DNA from: Plantago major
Taxonomy: Eukaryota; Streptophyta; Magnoliopsida; Lamiales; Plantaginaceae
NCBI GenBank assembly: GCA_026545765.1
Contig: CM048841.1
Span: 98,165,352 to 98,229,351, forward strand
Direction of reading: 5' to 3'
Length of the DNA: 64,000 nt
Part shown: one piece after another, positions 1 to 15,292 of the stretch
How the letters are laid out: the number at the start of each line of letters is the position of its first letter
Position numbering within the stretch: the stretch's first letter is position 1
Notes under the pieces: model-generated
The model's database searches: none
What the model saw: only the letters and a program-made list of their open reading frames with translations
Told to the model about the DNA's origin: nothing
Program-made: the position numbers and the translations under genes

Positions 1-17
1 ATAAAGCTACTCGTTAC

Positions 18-44
18 GAAGAAGAAGAAGAAGAAGAAGAAGAA
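18..44. repeat. (GAA)n microsatellite upstream of the LARP1 gene
   Basis: Nine GAA units in a row about 120 bp before the LARP1 start codon, followed by a poly-A run near 125-141. The tract probably lies in the 5' leader or core promoter. It is the kind of simple repeat that varies in length between accessions. Confidence 0.85.
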
Positions 45-162
45 TACATACTTATTCCCTTTCCTCTTTTCCGATCGTCTAAAACCCTCCGATCAAATCC
101 ATTCATTTGTTGAAAAGGAAATTGAAAAAAAAAAAAAAAAATTTTGGTTTGTTTTACCTAGA

Positions 163-2964
163 ATGGTACCAATTGAAGAAACAGCTCCACCCACCAACAC
201 CAACGGCGTAATCAACAGCCCTCCTCAAATTCGCTGGGCTTCTATCGTCAGAGGAGGAGCTGGAGCTGAATCAGTGTCTTCTCCGCCGCCAATTTCGCCG
301 CCGCCGCCCATGTCTCCTCCGCCGCCGGAGAAACTGGATAATAACAACCCCTCTCCTTCTGTGTCTGTCGAGGATGAGGTTGCTAATGAAGTTTCTGACA
401 ATGCTGGTCAACCTAGAAGGCCTGTTTGGAATACGCCGTCAAACGGCGTCGTGGAGCCCGGCCCGGTTATGGGTGCTGTGGCTTGGCCTGCTCTGTCGGA
501 ATCCACTCGGCCCGTGTCGAGATCGTGGGTTGAGTCTGCTCGGCCGGTTGGAGAAGGATCAGTTTCTACTTCTCAGGTTCAATTTGAGATTTTTTAGGGT
601 TTTTCTATTTTGGGTGTGATTTTTTAGGGTTTTGCTGTTGTTGAATAGTTAGGGTTATCAATTTGTTTCTTTACTATTTTGTGTGTGGAATTAGAGATAT
701 CTGCATTAGCATCTATAATGCATCTATGCAAGTTTTTGTGGATTATTTGGGTAAACTGTGAATTGAGAGAATTGCTTGCCATTTTCTCATGTGAAAGCCT
801 GATTAAGAAAATGTCAGTTTTGTTATGGTACTTGGTGGTGATGGTCATTTGGGAATGGTTAAAGTTTGTATTTTGGTTATGATTGTTGAATTTTTGGAGT
901 GCGTTGATAGTTTGGTTGTTATTTGCTTTCCTAGGCTCCCATAATAGCTCAGCCACCACCCCAGAGAACAGCTAACACAAACTCTCATCCTCACCCTGCT
1001 GCTAATAGTACAATGCCTACCAGACCGAGGTCAAGGAATCGTGGTGGAGGGAGCTCCTCGGGTAGTGGACCATCTCAACATAATTTTAATCGACCCGCTG
1101 CCCCTGCTCCTGCACCTTTGGGACCCCCGTTTCCTGTTCCTGTTTTTGAGCAACCTTATGGGATGGTTCCTACTGTCCAGGAGGCCTCTATACGAGGCCC
1201 AAGGGCAGTTGGGAATTCTCAGCCACACGCAGGTAATGATCATTCTGGGGTTCAGTCTCACAGAAATAACTCGAGAAGGGGTAATTTTGGGTCTAGGCCT
1301 CGGGGAGAAGGCCAGTACCATAATAATCAGGGAGGCAGGCGTGACCAAGATCGCCGGGATACTCATTTAACTCCTCCATTTCCGCAACCTGTGGTGTTTG
1401 TGCCGCCCCCAATTCCGCCCCCTGGCACTGGCCCATTTATGCCAGGACAACACATGAGAGTTTTTCCACCCCAGATGGGGGGTTTTGGTAAGTATTCAAA
1501 TTAGCATTTCAATTTGGGTGTATCAATGTTTTAACTCTTAACATTGGATCTTGCAGAAATGGCGCCAGCGCCGCATTTCTTTTATCCGGTCTCTCCAGAA
1601 TCGTTTAGGCCTATGGCAATTAATGCTGGACCACTGCCTATGATATTTTCTCCTATGAATGAGAGCCCTGTAGCGAATTTGATTGTTAAACAATTTGACT
1701 ATTATTTCAGGTAAAGATAGCTTATGTTCATACTTATATATTTTTGTCCTTAACTTTTTGAAGAATAACTCACAGTGACATTGTTTGAATGTTCCAGTGA
1801 TGATAATTTGGTCAAAGACAACTTTTTGAGGTCAAATATGGATGAGAATGGTTGGGTGCTTGTTCCGTTAGTAGCTTCGTTTCCGCGAGTAAGTAGCTGC
1901 TTCTCGTACTAATAATTGATGCTTCCAGTTTACATGTTGTCTATTAAGGTCAAGCTCGAGACTAAAAAATTGATATGTTGATCTTTTTTGTTACTTAAAG
2001 AAATACATGCTATCTCAAACCCTATTATGTTTCATATTGTGCTCTTCTCGCCACATGGTGCTATCAAGATTATGTTTTTCTCGATGAACTAGGTGATGCA
2101 GATTATATGTACGGACGACGGACTGAATCTTCTTTACCTAATTTTAATTTGGGAACCAATCTTGGTGTCTTTTTGTTGACAAAGTTCTTTGAGTCGCTTT
2201 TAGCTGATTGCTCAATAACTGTTAGGAAGTTTTTTAGGTTCTTACATTATTGGATGCTTGGTCACATTTTATGTTCTTTTAGTGTATTGATCGAGTGACT
2301 GGAGCAACTAGCAATGTTCTGAATTCTATTATGCATGTTTATATAAAATATTGTACCAGTGGAAAGCTAGATTTTCCATCAAAGAACCTCAATCATGCCA
2401 CTTTTCCATACATAACTGTTGTATCCAATGCAAAAATCAGATTTGCCTTACTTTTTGCCTCATCCAGGTTCAGAGACTGTCCAAAGATATTAACGAGATC
2501 TTAGAGGCCTTGAGACATTCGACCATTGTGGAAATACAGGTTCGTTTGTGTACTGATCTTGGCTGAAATATTTTTGTTGTCTGTCTGCCGTCCACTTTGT
2601 GTTGTTTTGTTTATAAAATTGAGGAGTGTATATATATATGAGCATTCATATGTACTTGATTCAATTGCTCATTTTGCAGGGTGACAAGGTGAGGAGGCGT
2701 AACGACTGGAGCAGATGGCTTAGCTCTTCTGGTTCAAATGGCAACAACTCTGGCTCTCGCACGCCTGGTGCAGTAACTGAAAATGTTCTGGCAACATCTA
2801 TGCAGCAGGTCTCTTTGGATGATTCCAGGCCTAGTGCAAATGGCAGCATGGGGCCGAGTGAAGGTTGCTCAGAGACGGTGGCATACAAGTCTTTACCCGA
2901 GGATACAACTGATGACTCAAGGTTGACTAATGGAGAGGAAGATGCATCAGAAGAAGCTCATTAG
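163..2964 (+). CDS. LARP1: La-related protein 1 (LARP1B/1C type), six exons
   Basis: Cytoplasmic RNA-binding protein of the plant LARP1 family, which acts on translation and decay of mRNAs. My exons are 163-576, 935-1487, 1557-1710, 1798-1888, 2468-2539 and 2680-2964; phases agree throughout and give about 522 residues. The first 350 residues are low-complexity and rich in Pro, Ser, Gly and Arg. The La motif starts near residue 362 (VKQFDYYFSDDNL, then NMDENGWVLVPLVASFPRV) and ends with GDKVRRRNDWSRW. There is no C-terminal DM15 repeat region, which matches the short 1B/1C paralogues rather than the long LARP1A. The start is the first ATG after a leader with GAA and A tracts. A further 3' UTR exon may begin near 3214. 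The family assignment is firm; the exact paralogue is inference. Confidence 0.9.
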
Positions 2965-5272
2965 CTGAGGACATTCATTCTGGTGAAGAAATTTTGCATA
3001 CTCGCTCAAGGTTGGTGACGTCTCAGATGTATCCATTTATGATCTAATATTAACTATAATGGCACATAATACCTTTGTTACCCTATTTACAAAACCGTAT
3101 TTATAGAACTCGGAAGTTGCACTTTATAGATTACACAGTTTTGTTTTTGGTAGTCATATTTTTTATCTCATGTTGCTTGTAGCCTGTTCTCCACTGACAT
3201 TACTATATTACAGGAGGCAAATGGCGGACATATTTATTAAGTACTACTATAGCTTTTCAGAGGGAACGGAGAAATCGTGATGGGAATATTGGAGCTGACT
3301 GATTTATTCCCACTGAGCTGCCCATTGTAACTGCTACATGGATGAATGGTGGTTTTTTTTGTACTAATGGTTTGGTACTTGATTTCCCTGATGAATCCAG
3401 GAGAAATTTTTAGGTGAATTTTTCATCACTGAACGAGGGCATTGATTGTGTGGCCAAGACGAGACTGAACTTAGTTGGGTACTGTATTAGTACACTTCCA
3501 AACCAACTTGATTATCTTATGTGATGATGCCCACTGATTTTTGAATATTCTTTTGATTTGTTTTTAATGATTTTATTTTATGGGCATATCTAAAATGCTT
3601 CTCAATCCAAATTTCACGTGTGTATTATATTGGTTGGTCATGGAATGTGCATTGGAAATATGGGGATTTGCCATCTCTGTGCACACCATCACGCCGCCAT
3701 TTACAACCTGGAAAAGGTTAGTTGTTCTGAGTCCAGTCTATGAGTCGCAATTTGATGGGGCTGGAAACGACTTGACTCAGGCACATAATTGATTCTTTGA
3801 TTGTTCTTGGTCTAGCCTTTGTCCTGTTAGTAGTTTTGAGTCCATTCTGAGTCACAATATGATGGGGCTGTGAATGACTCAGACTAATCCCAATGTTTGA
3901 TTGTTCATCTCATCCCTATATCTTCTATACTATGTTGGTCTGTCTAGTTTAGATTGGTTCAAGTTATAATTTTGTATCCTTGTACCTTATTGTGGTCTAT
4001 CCCCATTTGGCCAGCCCTGTGTATCCATAATCCATGTGTATCTTGCTCTCGTTTTACCCTCTTAACTTGTGATGTCAACAGAAGTCTGAGTACTGTTTCG
4101 TTGAGGTCGTCTTTTTTCCTTTTCCTTCTTCCTGATTAAACCTGATTTAAAGTTTTCCTGGTCAGTGGGTTTGAAAATTATTGAATGAAAGACCATTCTT
4201 CTGGAATTTGTCACGACACCTTTGTCCGAGAAGCTTGTCATGAACGAGACATTGCAGTGCAGTTTGGTAATGGTTCAAACTTTAAACCAAGCCGGCAGAA
4301 GTAGAGATAAGCTGTATAGGAAGTCGTTTTCACCTTCTGAAAAAAAAGTCTCGCTTGTATTCAGTTTTTTGCCCATTGTTGTGAACTGTTTCTTTTTACA
4401 TGGCCTCTCACTTGTTAACCCTGGTGTCTTGTGGTTGTGGAGTACAACCCACTACAAGTTCTTAGTTTTCGAGTTTTAAGATGTGATGAAATTACAAGAG
4501 TCCATCTAAATTCATAACATATGACTCGTTGTCTAAACTTGGGTTTGAATTTTGTTGTATCAATCGATTTAATTGCCTTCTCAACGAGGATGAAACCGCA
4601 ACAAGTTGATCTGAGAATTTTCCTCGTACACACTCAGCTTCCTACAAATTGAAAAAGAAAAGAGAAGGGCACGCAAAAGACATTTTTGCGTTAGGTAATG
4701 CTATTCAATAGGTGTGACTGTGTAGTTTATCGACAAGTCATTTATTTATATAATAATGGTTTTGATGAATTTGATTACTATGTGATACCATTAACTTTTG
4801 GCAAAGAGATTGTTGAGTTTCAGTAGCAATAATTTATTAGTAGCAGACAAGTTTGAGTACAAGAATTGAATTCAACTCAGTACAACCTCAAGGTTTTACC
4901 TATACAATTGTGATAGGAGTACATATTTACCCATTAACGTACAAAAAAGAAAGGCTCGTTTTGCTAACTCTGTACAAGTATAGACTATAGAGGGTGTGAA
5001 TAAGTTCTCTAATTACATTCCAAAAATCGTTTGTGAAAGGTCACACTGGTCGTATACAACTGAACTTGGCATTGAATGAATCTGTTTATTACAATCTTTT
5101 CGGGTTTTCCATAAAACAAAAATATTGATCACAATTCACACATTATATTGCTGCTATTGGAGTTATCAGTAGAAAGCTTGTTGGTTTTATGTATGTATAG
5201 GTCAATGATTTCGAAACAATTAACTTCGATCGCTATAAACATATAATACATTTCATCAATAAATTTCAACAT
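2965..5272. other. LARP1 3' region and intergenic DNA
   Basis: No gene recognised. The first 500-600 bases are probably LARP1 3' UTR, possibly spliced (AG at about 3212-3213). An imperfect direct repeat of about 45 bp occurs at 3728-3773 and again at 3836-3880 (both contain GATGGGGCTG). The open frames here are short and unremarkable. Confidence 0.5.
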
Positions 5273-5344
5273 TCCGTTGTCGTCCAGCGGTTAGGATATC
5301 TGGCTTTCACCCAGGCGACCCGGGTTCGATTCCCGGCAACGGAA
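5273..5344 (+). tRNA. tRNA-Glu (anticodon TTC)
   Basis: A complete 72-nt cloverleaf. The acceptor stem TCCGTTG pairs with CAACGGA, followed by discriminator A. The anticodon stem TCTGG/CCAGG encloses the loop CTTTCAC with anticodon TTC at 5306-5308. The T arm contains GGTTCGATTCC. There is no intron and the 3' CCA is not encoded, as expected for a nuclear tRNA gene. A T-rich stretch directly downstream can serve as the Pol III terminator. Confidence 0.96.
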
Positions 5345-5377
5345 CTTTTGTTGTTTTAAAAATTTTGTTTTTGTTTT

Positions 5378-5778
5378 GTTTCCCCTTCTAAAATTATTCT
5401 TTAACATTTTTTTTTATATTTTTGTTTCCCCTTCTAAAGTTATTCTTTAACATTTTTTTTATGTTTTTGTATGTTTCTATAAAATTAAACTAATTTCTAT
5501 CATTTTTTTTTTATATTTTTGTTTCCCCTAATAAAGTTATTCTTTAACATTTTTTTTATGTTTTTGTATGTTTCTATAAAATTAAACTAATTTCTATATG
5601 ATAATTTATAAGCATTGAAACATTATCATTTTGGAATTGAAAATAAATCATTTCAAAAATTTATACATTTAATGTCAAAGATTATAAAGCTCATCTAAGC
5701 ATTATCATTTTGGAATTGAAAATAAATCATTTCAAAAATTTATATATTTAATTTCAAAGATTATAAAGCTCATCTAAG
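5378..5778. repeat. Two AT-rich tandem duplications after the tRNA
   Basis: A unit containing GTTTCCCC and TTATTCTTTAACATTTTTTT occurs three times (near 5378, 5420 and 5516); the last two carry the longer tail ending in AAACTAATTTCTAT. A second unit of 79 bp (starting CATTATCATTTTGG) is duplicated head to tail at 5621-5699 and 5700-5778 with few differences. No coding potential. Confidence 0.8.
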
Positions 5779-7560
5779 CTGTTTATATTTATTTCAGGCA
5801 AAACATTAGTTTTCCACTTCAAATCGAGACAATGCAAAATAAATTTTTAATTCATCAGTTTATTTTTTTATCTTAATTTCTAGACAAATGGCAAAATCAT
5901 ATAGATTAAAAATATTTTGATACATCGCCTTATTTATTTGGTATAAGATATTAAACTTACACAAAGTTCCTAAAAACTTGAGTATAAAATAATTTTAATG
6001 TCATATATTTTTTTCTTTATATCCATTATTATTTGGGGCCATTTCAAAAATTCTGCACATGGCCTCAAAAAGTTTTGACCGGACTTGGATGAGATAGAAA
6101 CAAAGACTACTCAAAGTACCCTCGCTCTACCTTGGTATGACTTGGACAAGGATTGGTATGACTTGGACAATGCCCGATCTTGAAGATCGAGATACATCTT
6201 TTGTACTCGATACTGTGAACAAAAGGCATGCACACAATCTATAAAGTGAGCACTATCCAGAGTGACCAATATCCTCATGACTTCAACATACGTACGTACG
6301 TACATATATATATATTGCTCCACAAACATTTTATGAACTAAAGATCTAACTTCTTAATTAGGGCCTAATTTTGACTCTCTTTTTTAATGGAATTTAATCA
6401 TATTGCTTGCCTAACCAGCTTGCTTTATTTATTAGACAAGATTTCAGTGAAGATTGGATTCTCTAACTATCATATATGATAGAAAATTGAGCAGGCTAAG
6501 AGCGGACGAATGTGAAAATTGAGTAGGATAAATGAAACAATTAATATATTCAGTAAAACACAAGCTAGTTGATAAGTTCGTGTTAAACACATGAATATAG
6601 GGTCAACGAATAACTATTTTCGACTCAGTCAAGGAATAATTATTTTCGACTCGGTACCTAATCAAGTTGATTGATGAAATGAAAAGTAATTCATCCCTAC
6701 ATAAACGTAAAACCAATTAAAGTAGGTAATTACACTGCAAAAATTAAGCCTACATTTCATTGAAGGAGTAAAAACTTTGAGTGGTCTTTTCTCATCATAA
6801 CAAAATACTTGCAAACTCAATTATATAATATCACCGAATCCACATGCCCACTAAAACAAGAGAGTAGGCAACTTTTCCCCTGAAACACTAGCCATTTAAA
6901 TATCATGATCATCATTGAGTTTAGTACTTGGGGAATTTCCTTTTAGACGTGATGAAATTCTATTATAATATCGTAGATTTTGGATTACGTCCAAACAAAT
7001 GTCCAAAGCAACAAGTCCGATCCATACTTTATTAATTTTGCTTTCTTTGCCCATCTTATAATCTGATTTTTTACTGGTGAAATGGTCTGAATCGATACGA
7101 GTACATTAGTATTGAGCATAATTTCATTTGTAAAAAATAAGTACCTCACGAGCAATAAATAATAGAAAATCTTACTTTTACAAATAAATTGCACCTTTTC
7201 ACAACTAAAATTACAACATTTTTCACATTTTATTATTAAAACCTTAACATATAAAATTCTCCTGGATCAGGATGTGATGATTGTAATGTTTCTTTCTATC
7301 AATCTCTAAATAATTGGACATACAAAAAAAACTTCACGGATCTCACGAGGAATAACTTTTGTATGTCGAATATTTTAAAGATTGATCTGGCACACTTTGT
7401 ATGGGCATTGAAGCACTTAGTACAAAGGTTTTTGATGGATCAAACTCGATCAACCATGTCTCTTGCAGTGGATACACGCATGAATCCATTAGCCGCCTGC
7501 TCATTAGTAGTTCGATTAGATCACAAATTAAGTTCTCCATTACACTAACAACTGCTAAAT
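5779..7560. other. Intergenic, no gene seen
   Basis: AT-rich sequence without a recognisable gene. A short ACGT repeat followed by (AT)n lies at 6290-6315, and a 20-bp direct repeat (TTGGTATGACTTGGACAA) at about 6131-6171. Nothing else stands out. Confidence 0.5.
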
Positions 7561-7562
7561 GC

Positions 7563-7571
7563 CTATATATA
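7563..7571 (+). promoter_or_regulatory. Putative TATA box of the subtilase gene
   Basis: TATATATAA-type motif about 70-75 bp before the proposed ATG at 7641. Position and sequence fit a plant core promoter, leaving a short leader. Confidence 0.5.
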
Positions 7572-7640
7572 ACTGTGGCCAAAACTCACAATAAGTCAAT
7601 AACATGTTTGTTACTTCACTTGTGTTTTGAAAGATTCATT

Positions 7641-12170
<4,530 letters not shown>

Positions 12171-12945
12171 AAAGAATGCACACAATATACGGAACGAATG
12201 CAGTAATGTGATAGATACCGAACTGTATTTTTGAGATGTCATACTGCAACTTTTCAGTGAATAACAGGAACTTGTTACGAAACTGGTACAACATTTAAAG
12301 CACTTTCCTTCAAATTCTTCCGCATAAGTTTAGAGATTTGTAAGTCGCGAATTTATCTTTTACTAAATCGCTAAAGTTCTCGAATTCAGCTCTCAAATGG
12401 ACAGTTCATAGATAACTTAGTAATTTGCTTTCCTCACTTGCTAGTTGCTAATCTAGTTGCAAAGTCAACCTGCGTTGTTCTGCTATCAAAGCTTGACCAT
12501 AAGAGCACTATATATGGATCTAGCCATTAATGACTACTACTTGACTAGACTGGAGTAATATTCATTTCTTCATAAGCAGTGTGGAAAACTCAAACTAACT
12601 CTGTAAATTACTCAATCCAGGCAACTAGAAAACAGATAGTAATTATTAATGCTAACAGTCTCTTTTAATATGTCATGTTACGTTGCATAATGAATGAGTG
12701 ACAGATCAAAGTGGGAAAGTCGCCCTTAAAAAGGTTCCGACACTATTCTACTGGATTAATTAGTCGCATGTAACGGAAACGAAAAGTAATATTGAATGGA
12801 TGAATAAGGCTGAGACCAAATCCCAATGTCCAATCTTGAAGATAAAATGGACTAATCTCCACAATATATCTACACTACTAACTACACTTAGGCTTTCAAA
12901 TAGCATTACATACATACCTTCTCCCGGCATATTCATTCATTCATT
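12171..12945. other. Intergenic between subtilase and LRR gene
   Basis: Contains the subtilase 3' UTR and the LRR gene promoter. No further gene or repeat recognised. Confidence 0.5.
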
Positions 12946-14397
12946 ATGCCTTCTTCATCACATGACCTTCTTCACTCTACTATCTTCCTATCATTCATCA
13001 TACTCACCCTCTCTTGCCTCACAACCACAGCAGCAAGCAGATGCCATACTGACGATGAAACCGGGCTACTGGCTTTCAAATCCGGTATGAGGGACCCGTC
13101 TCACATGCTCGCTACCTGGATAAAGGGCACTGACTGCTGCCAATGGAACGGTATCTCATGCCTAACCGGTACCAGGGTCACCAGTCTATCTCTCTCTGGC
13201 GAACGCGGCAATCTCACTGCTAGCCTATCAGGTACCATCTCGCCTTCCCTGGCAAAGCTCCAGTTTTTACAAGGGGTTTATTTTCTCAATCACGAAAACT
13301 TGCAAGGCCCTTTCCCGAGTTTCCTCTTGTCTCTGCCGGGGCTTATGTTTATCTATATCCAAAACAATAAGCTCTCGGGTCCCATTCCCGCCAACATTGG
13401 TAAACTGAACCAGTTGTATGCATTGAGCCTAGAAGGGAACAGGTTCTCGGGGCCAATTCCGTCTTCCATTGGAGGGTTGACTCAGGTGACTACGCTGGTG
13501 CTTGCACAAAACCTCCTAACCGGAAGCATCCCGGTTAGCATCCAACGGTTAAGGAATAACCTGACTTATTTTAGTTTGGAACACAATCAACTCTCTGGCC
13601 GAATCCCAGATATCTTTTGGGGATTTTCAAACCTGTGGAGACTTAGCCTTTCTTACAATAACTTCTCTGGAAGAATACCACCAAGCATTTCAGCTCTAGC
13701 ATCAAATCTGGAATATCTCGAAATTGGACACAATTCGCTAACTGGGACAATCCCCGAGTTTCTTGGGGCGTTCCATGCCCTGGACACTCTGGATCTGTCC
13801 TTCAACCGCTTGTCAGGAACCGTTCCTAAAACCTTTGCTAACCTCACCAAGATCTTTAACCTTGACCTCTCCCATAACCGGTTGGTTGATCCGTTCCCTC
13901 AAATGTTTGTACTAGGCATCGAATCACTGGATCTGTCGTACAATAAGTTCCACTTACAAACCATTCCTCAGTGGGTTACAAACTCTACCATTATTTACTC
14001 GTTGAAGTTGGCTAAATGCGGGCTCAAGTTCAAACTGGAAAATTGGAATCCAACCGAGACTTACTTCTACGACTACATTGATTTATCCGGTAACAACATT
14101 ACAGGAAGTCCAGTAAAGCTGTTGAACAGAACTGATTACTTGGTGGGATTCTATGCTTCTGGTAACAGATTGAAGTTCAGTTTCTCGAGACTGAAATTTC
14201 CAAACACATTGAAGGACTTGGATCTATCGCACAATTTGGTTTTCGGAAAGGTGCCTAAGACTGTTTCCAGGCTTGACAAGATGAATGTGAGTTACAACCA
14301 TTTGTGCGGGCAGCTTCCAGCGACAAAGTTCCCGTCTAGTGCATTTGCCGGAAATGATTGCCTGTGTGGCTCTCCGCTTCCAAACTGCAAGGTCTGA
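12946..14397 (+). CDS. Secreted leucine-rich repeat protein, intronless
   Basis: A 483-residue LRR protein without kinase or membrane anchor, of the single-exon family represented in Arabidopsis by the At1g33590-At1g33670 cluster. A signal peptide occupies about residues 1-30 (FLSFIILTLSCL, then AASRC). The LRRNT cap follows (CHTDDETGLLAFKSG and GTDCCQWNGISC, with paired cysteines). About ten plant-type extracellular LRRs carry the pattern LxxLxLxxNxLSGxIP. The C-terminal cap ends FAGNDCLCGSPLPNCKV, the family's typical closing motif. Several N-x-S/T sites suggest glycosylation. It is probably an apoplastic recognition or inhibitor protein like DRT100 and PGIPs; the ligand cannot be inferred. 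Confidence 0.93.
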   Translation: MPSSSHDLLHSTIFLSFIILTLSCLTTTAASRCHTDDETGLLAFKSGMRDPSHMLATWIKGTDCCQWNGISCLTGTRVTSLSLSGERGNLTASLSGTISPSLAKLQFLQGVYFLNHENLQGPFPSFLLSLPGLMFIYIQNNKLSGPIPANIGKLNQLYALSLEGNRFSGPIPSSIGGLTQVTTLVLAQNLLTGSIPVSIQRLRNNLTYFSLEHNQLSGRIPDIFWGFSNLWRLSLSYNNFSGRIPPSISALASNLEYLEIGHNSLTGTIPEFLGAFHALDTLDLSFNRLSGTVPKTFANLTKIFNLDLSHNRLVDPFPQMFVLGIESLDLSYNKFHLQTIPQWVTNSTIIYSLKLAKCGLKFKLENWNPTETYFYDYIDLSGNNITGSPVKLLNRTDYLVGFYASGNRLKFSFSRLKFPNTLKDLDLSHNLVFGKVPKTVSRLDKMNVSYNHLCGQLPATKFPSSAFAGNDCLCGSPLPNCKV

Positions 14398-15292
14398 TCT
14401 GTGCGACAGTCAAGGTGTCGCCCTTACTACTTTTAAAATGTTGTACCATAATTTTATTGTCTGACTTGCGTGTTGTACACATGTACTGTATAACATATAA
14501 AACCGAAGGTTTTCCCTGATGTAGCATAGAATAAACCGTTCATGTCGCGTATCTCCTCATCAAATTGTTCTGCACAGTCTTAGAATACTTTCCTAGTTTC
14601 AGGCTTTCAGCCAATATGCATGTCAATTCATGTCCTTAATGATTTTTGGCATGTACTGTAACACTTGAATATAAATTATCAGAGTATATAAATTTATAAA
14701 TTTGCTCTAGTGATCTTGTGGGTTGGCATTTGGCAACTTGGAATCCACAGAGGTTATTCCAGTTGGATAAGGAATTGTTTAGTATCTATTGTAAGACCAT
14801 CGGACTATAAGATACCGACAAACATAGGTTATAACTGGAAATATTCGTTTTTACTTATATCTAAGAACATCACTCTGTCACTTAGTTACCGAACTAGTGT
14901 CCAAGAATATAGTAATTGTTTATGGGTTGGCCAGATTGTTATCAACATGAAAGACTAAAGTCTATGAATAAATTATCTGTACTTACTCATCAAACCAAAC
15001 CAAGAAAGCATTTTTATTCCTTTTAAACATTGTTCTTTTATGGATCATTCACTTAACAAAATCAATACAAAAACTGTCACGCCGCAAAAGGTACTTTTTC
15101 CTAAATGCCAAATTCAGAAACCAACTAAGCAGCCTCTCATGTGTTTGTCCAAATGCGTCACAGAAGAAGAAAGCACTTGTATTTATCTATCTATCTGCCA
15201 ATTTCAGGCAGTTAGTCATTTCATCTCCATTTTCTCATCCCTTTTCATGCCTGTTCTTGCTCAACTACTGTGAACAAGAACTCGAATTCGAT
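14398..15292. other. Intergenic between LRR gene and MCA gene
   Basis: LRR 3' UTR (AT-rich) followed by the MCA upstream region. No convincing gene. The open frames at 14710-14958 and 15040-15273 resemble no family I know. Confidence 0.45.
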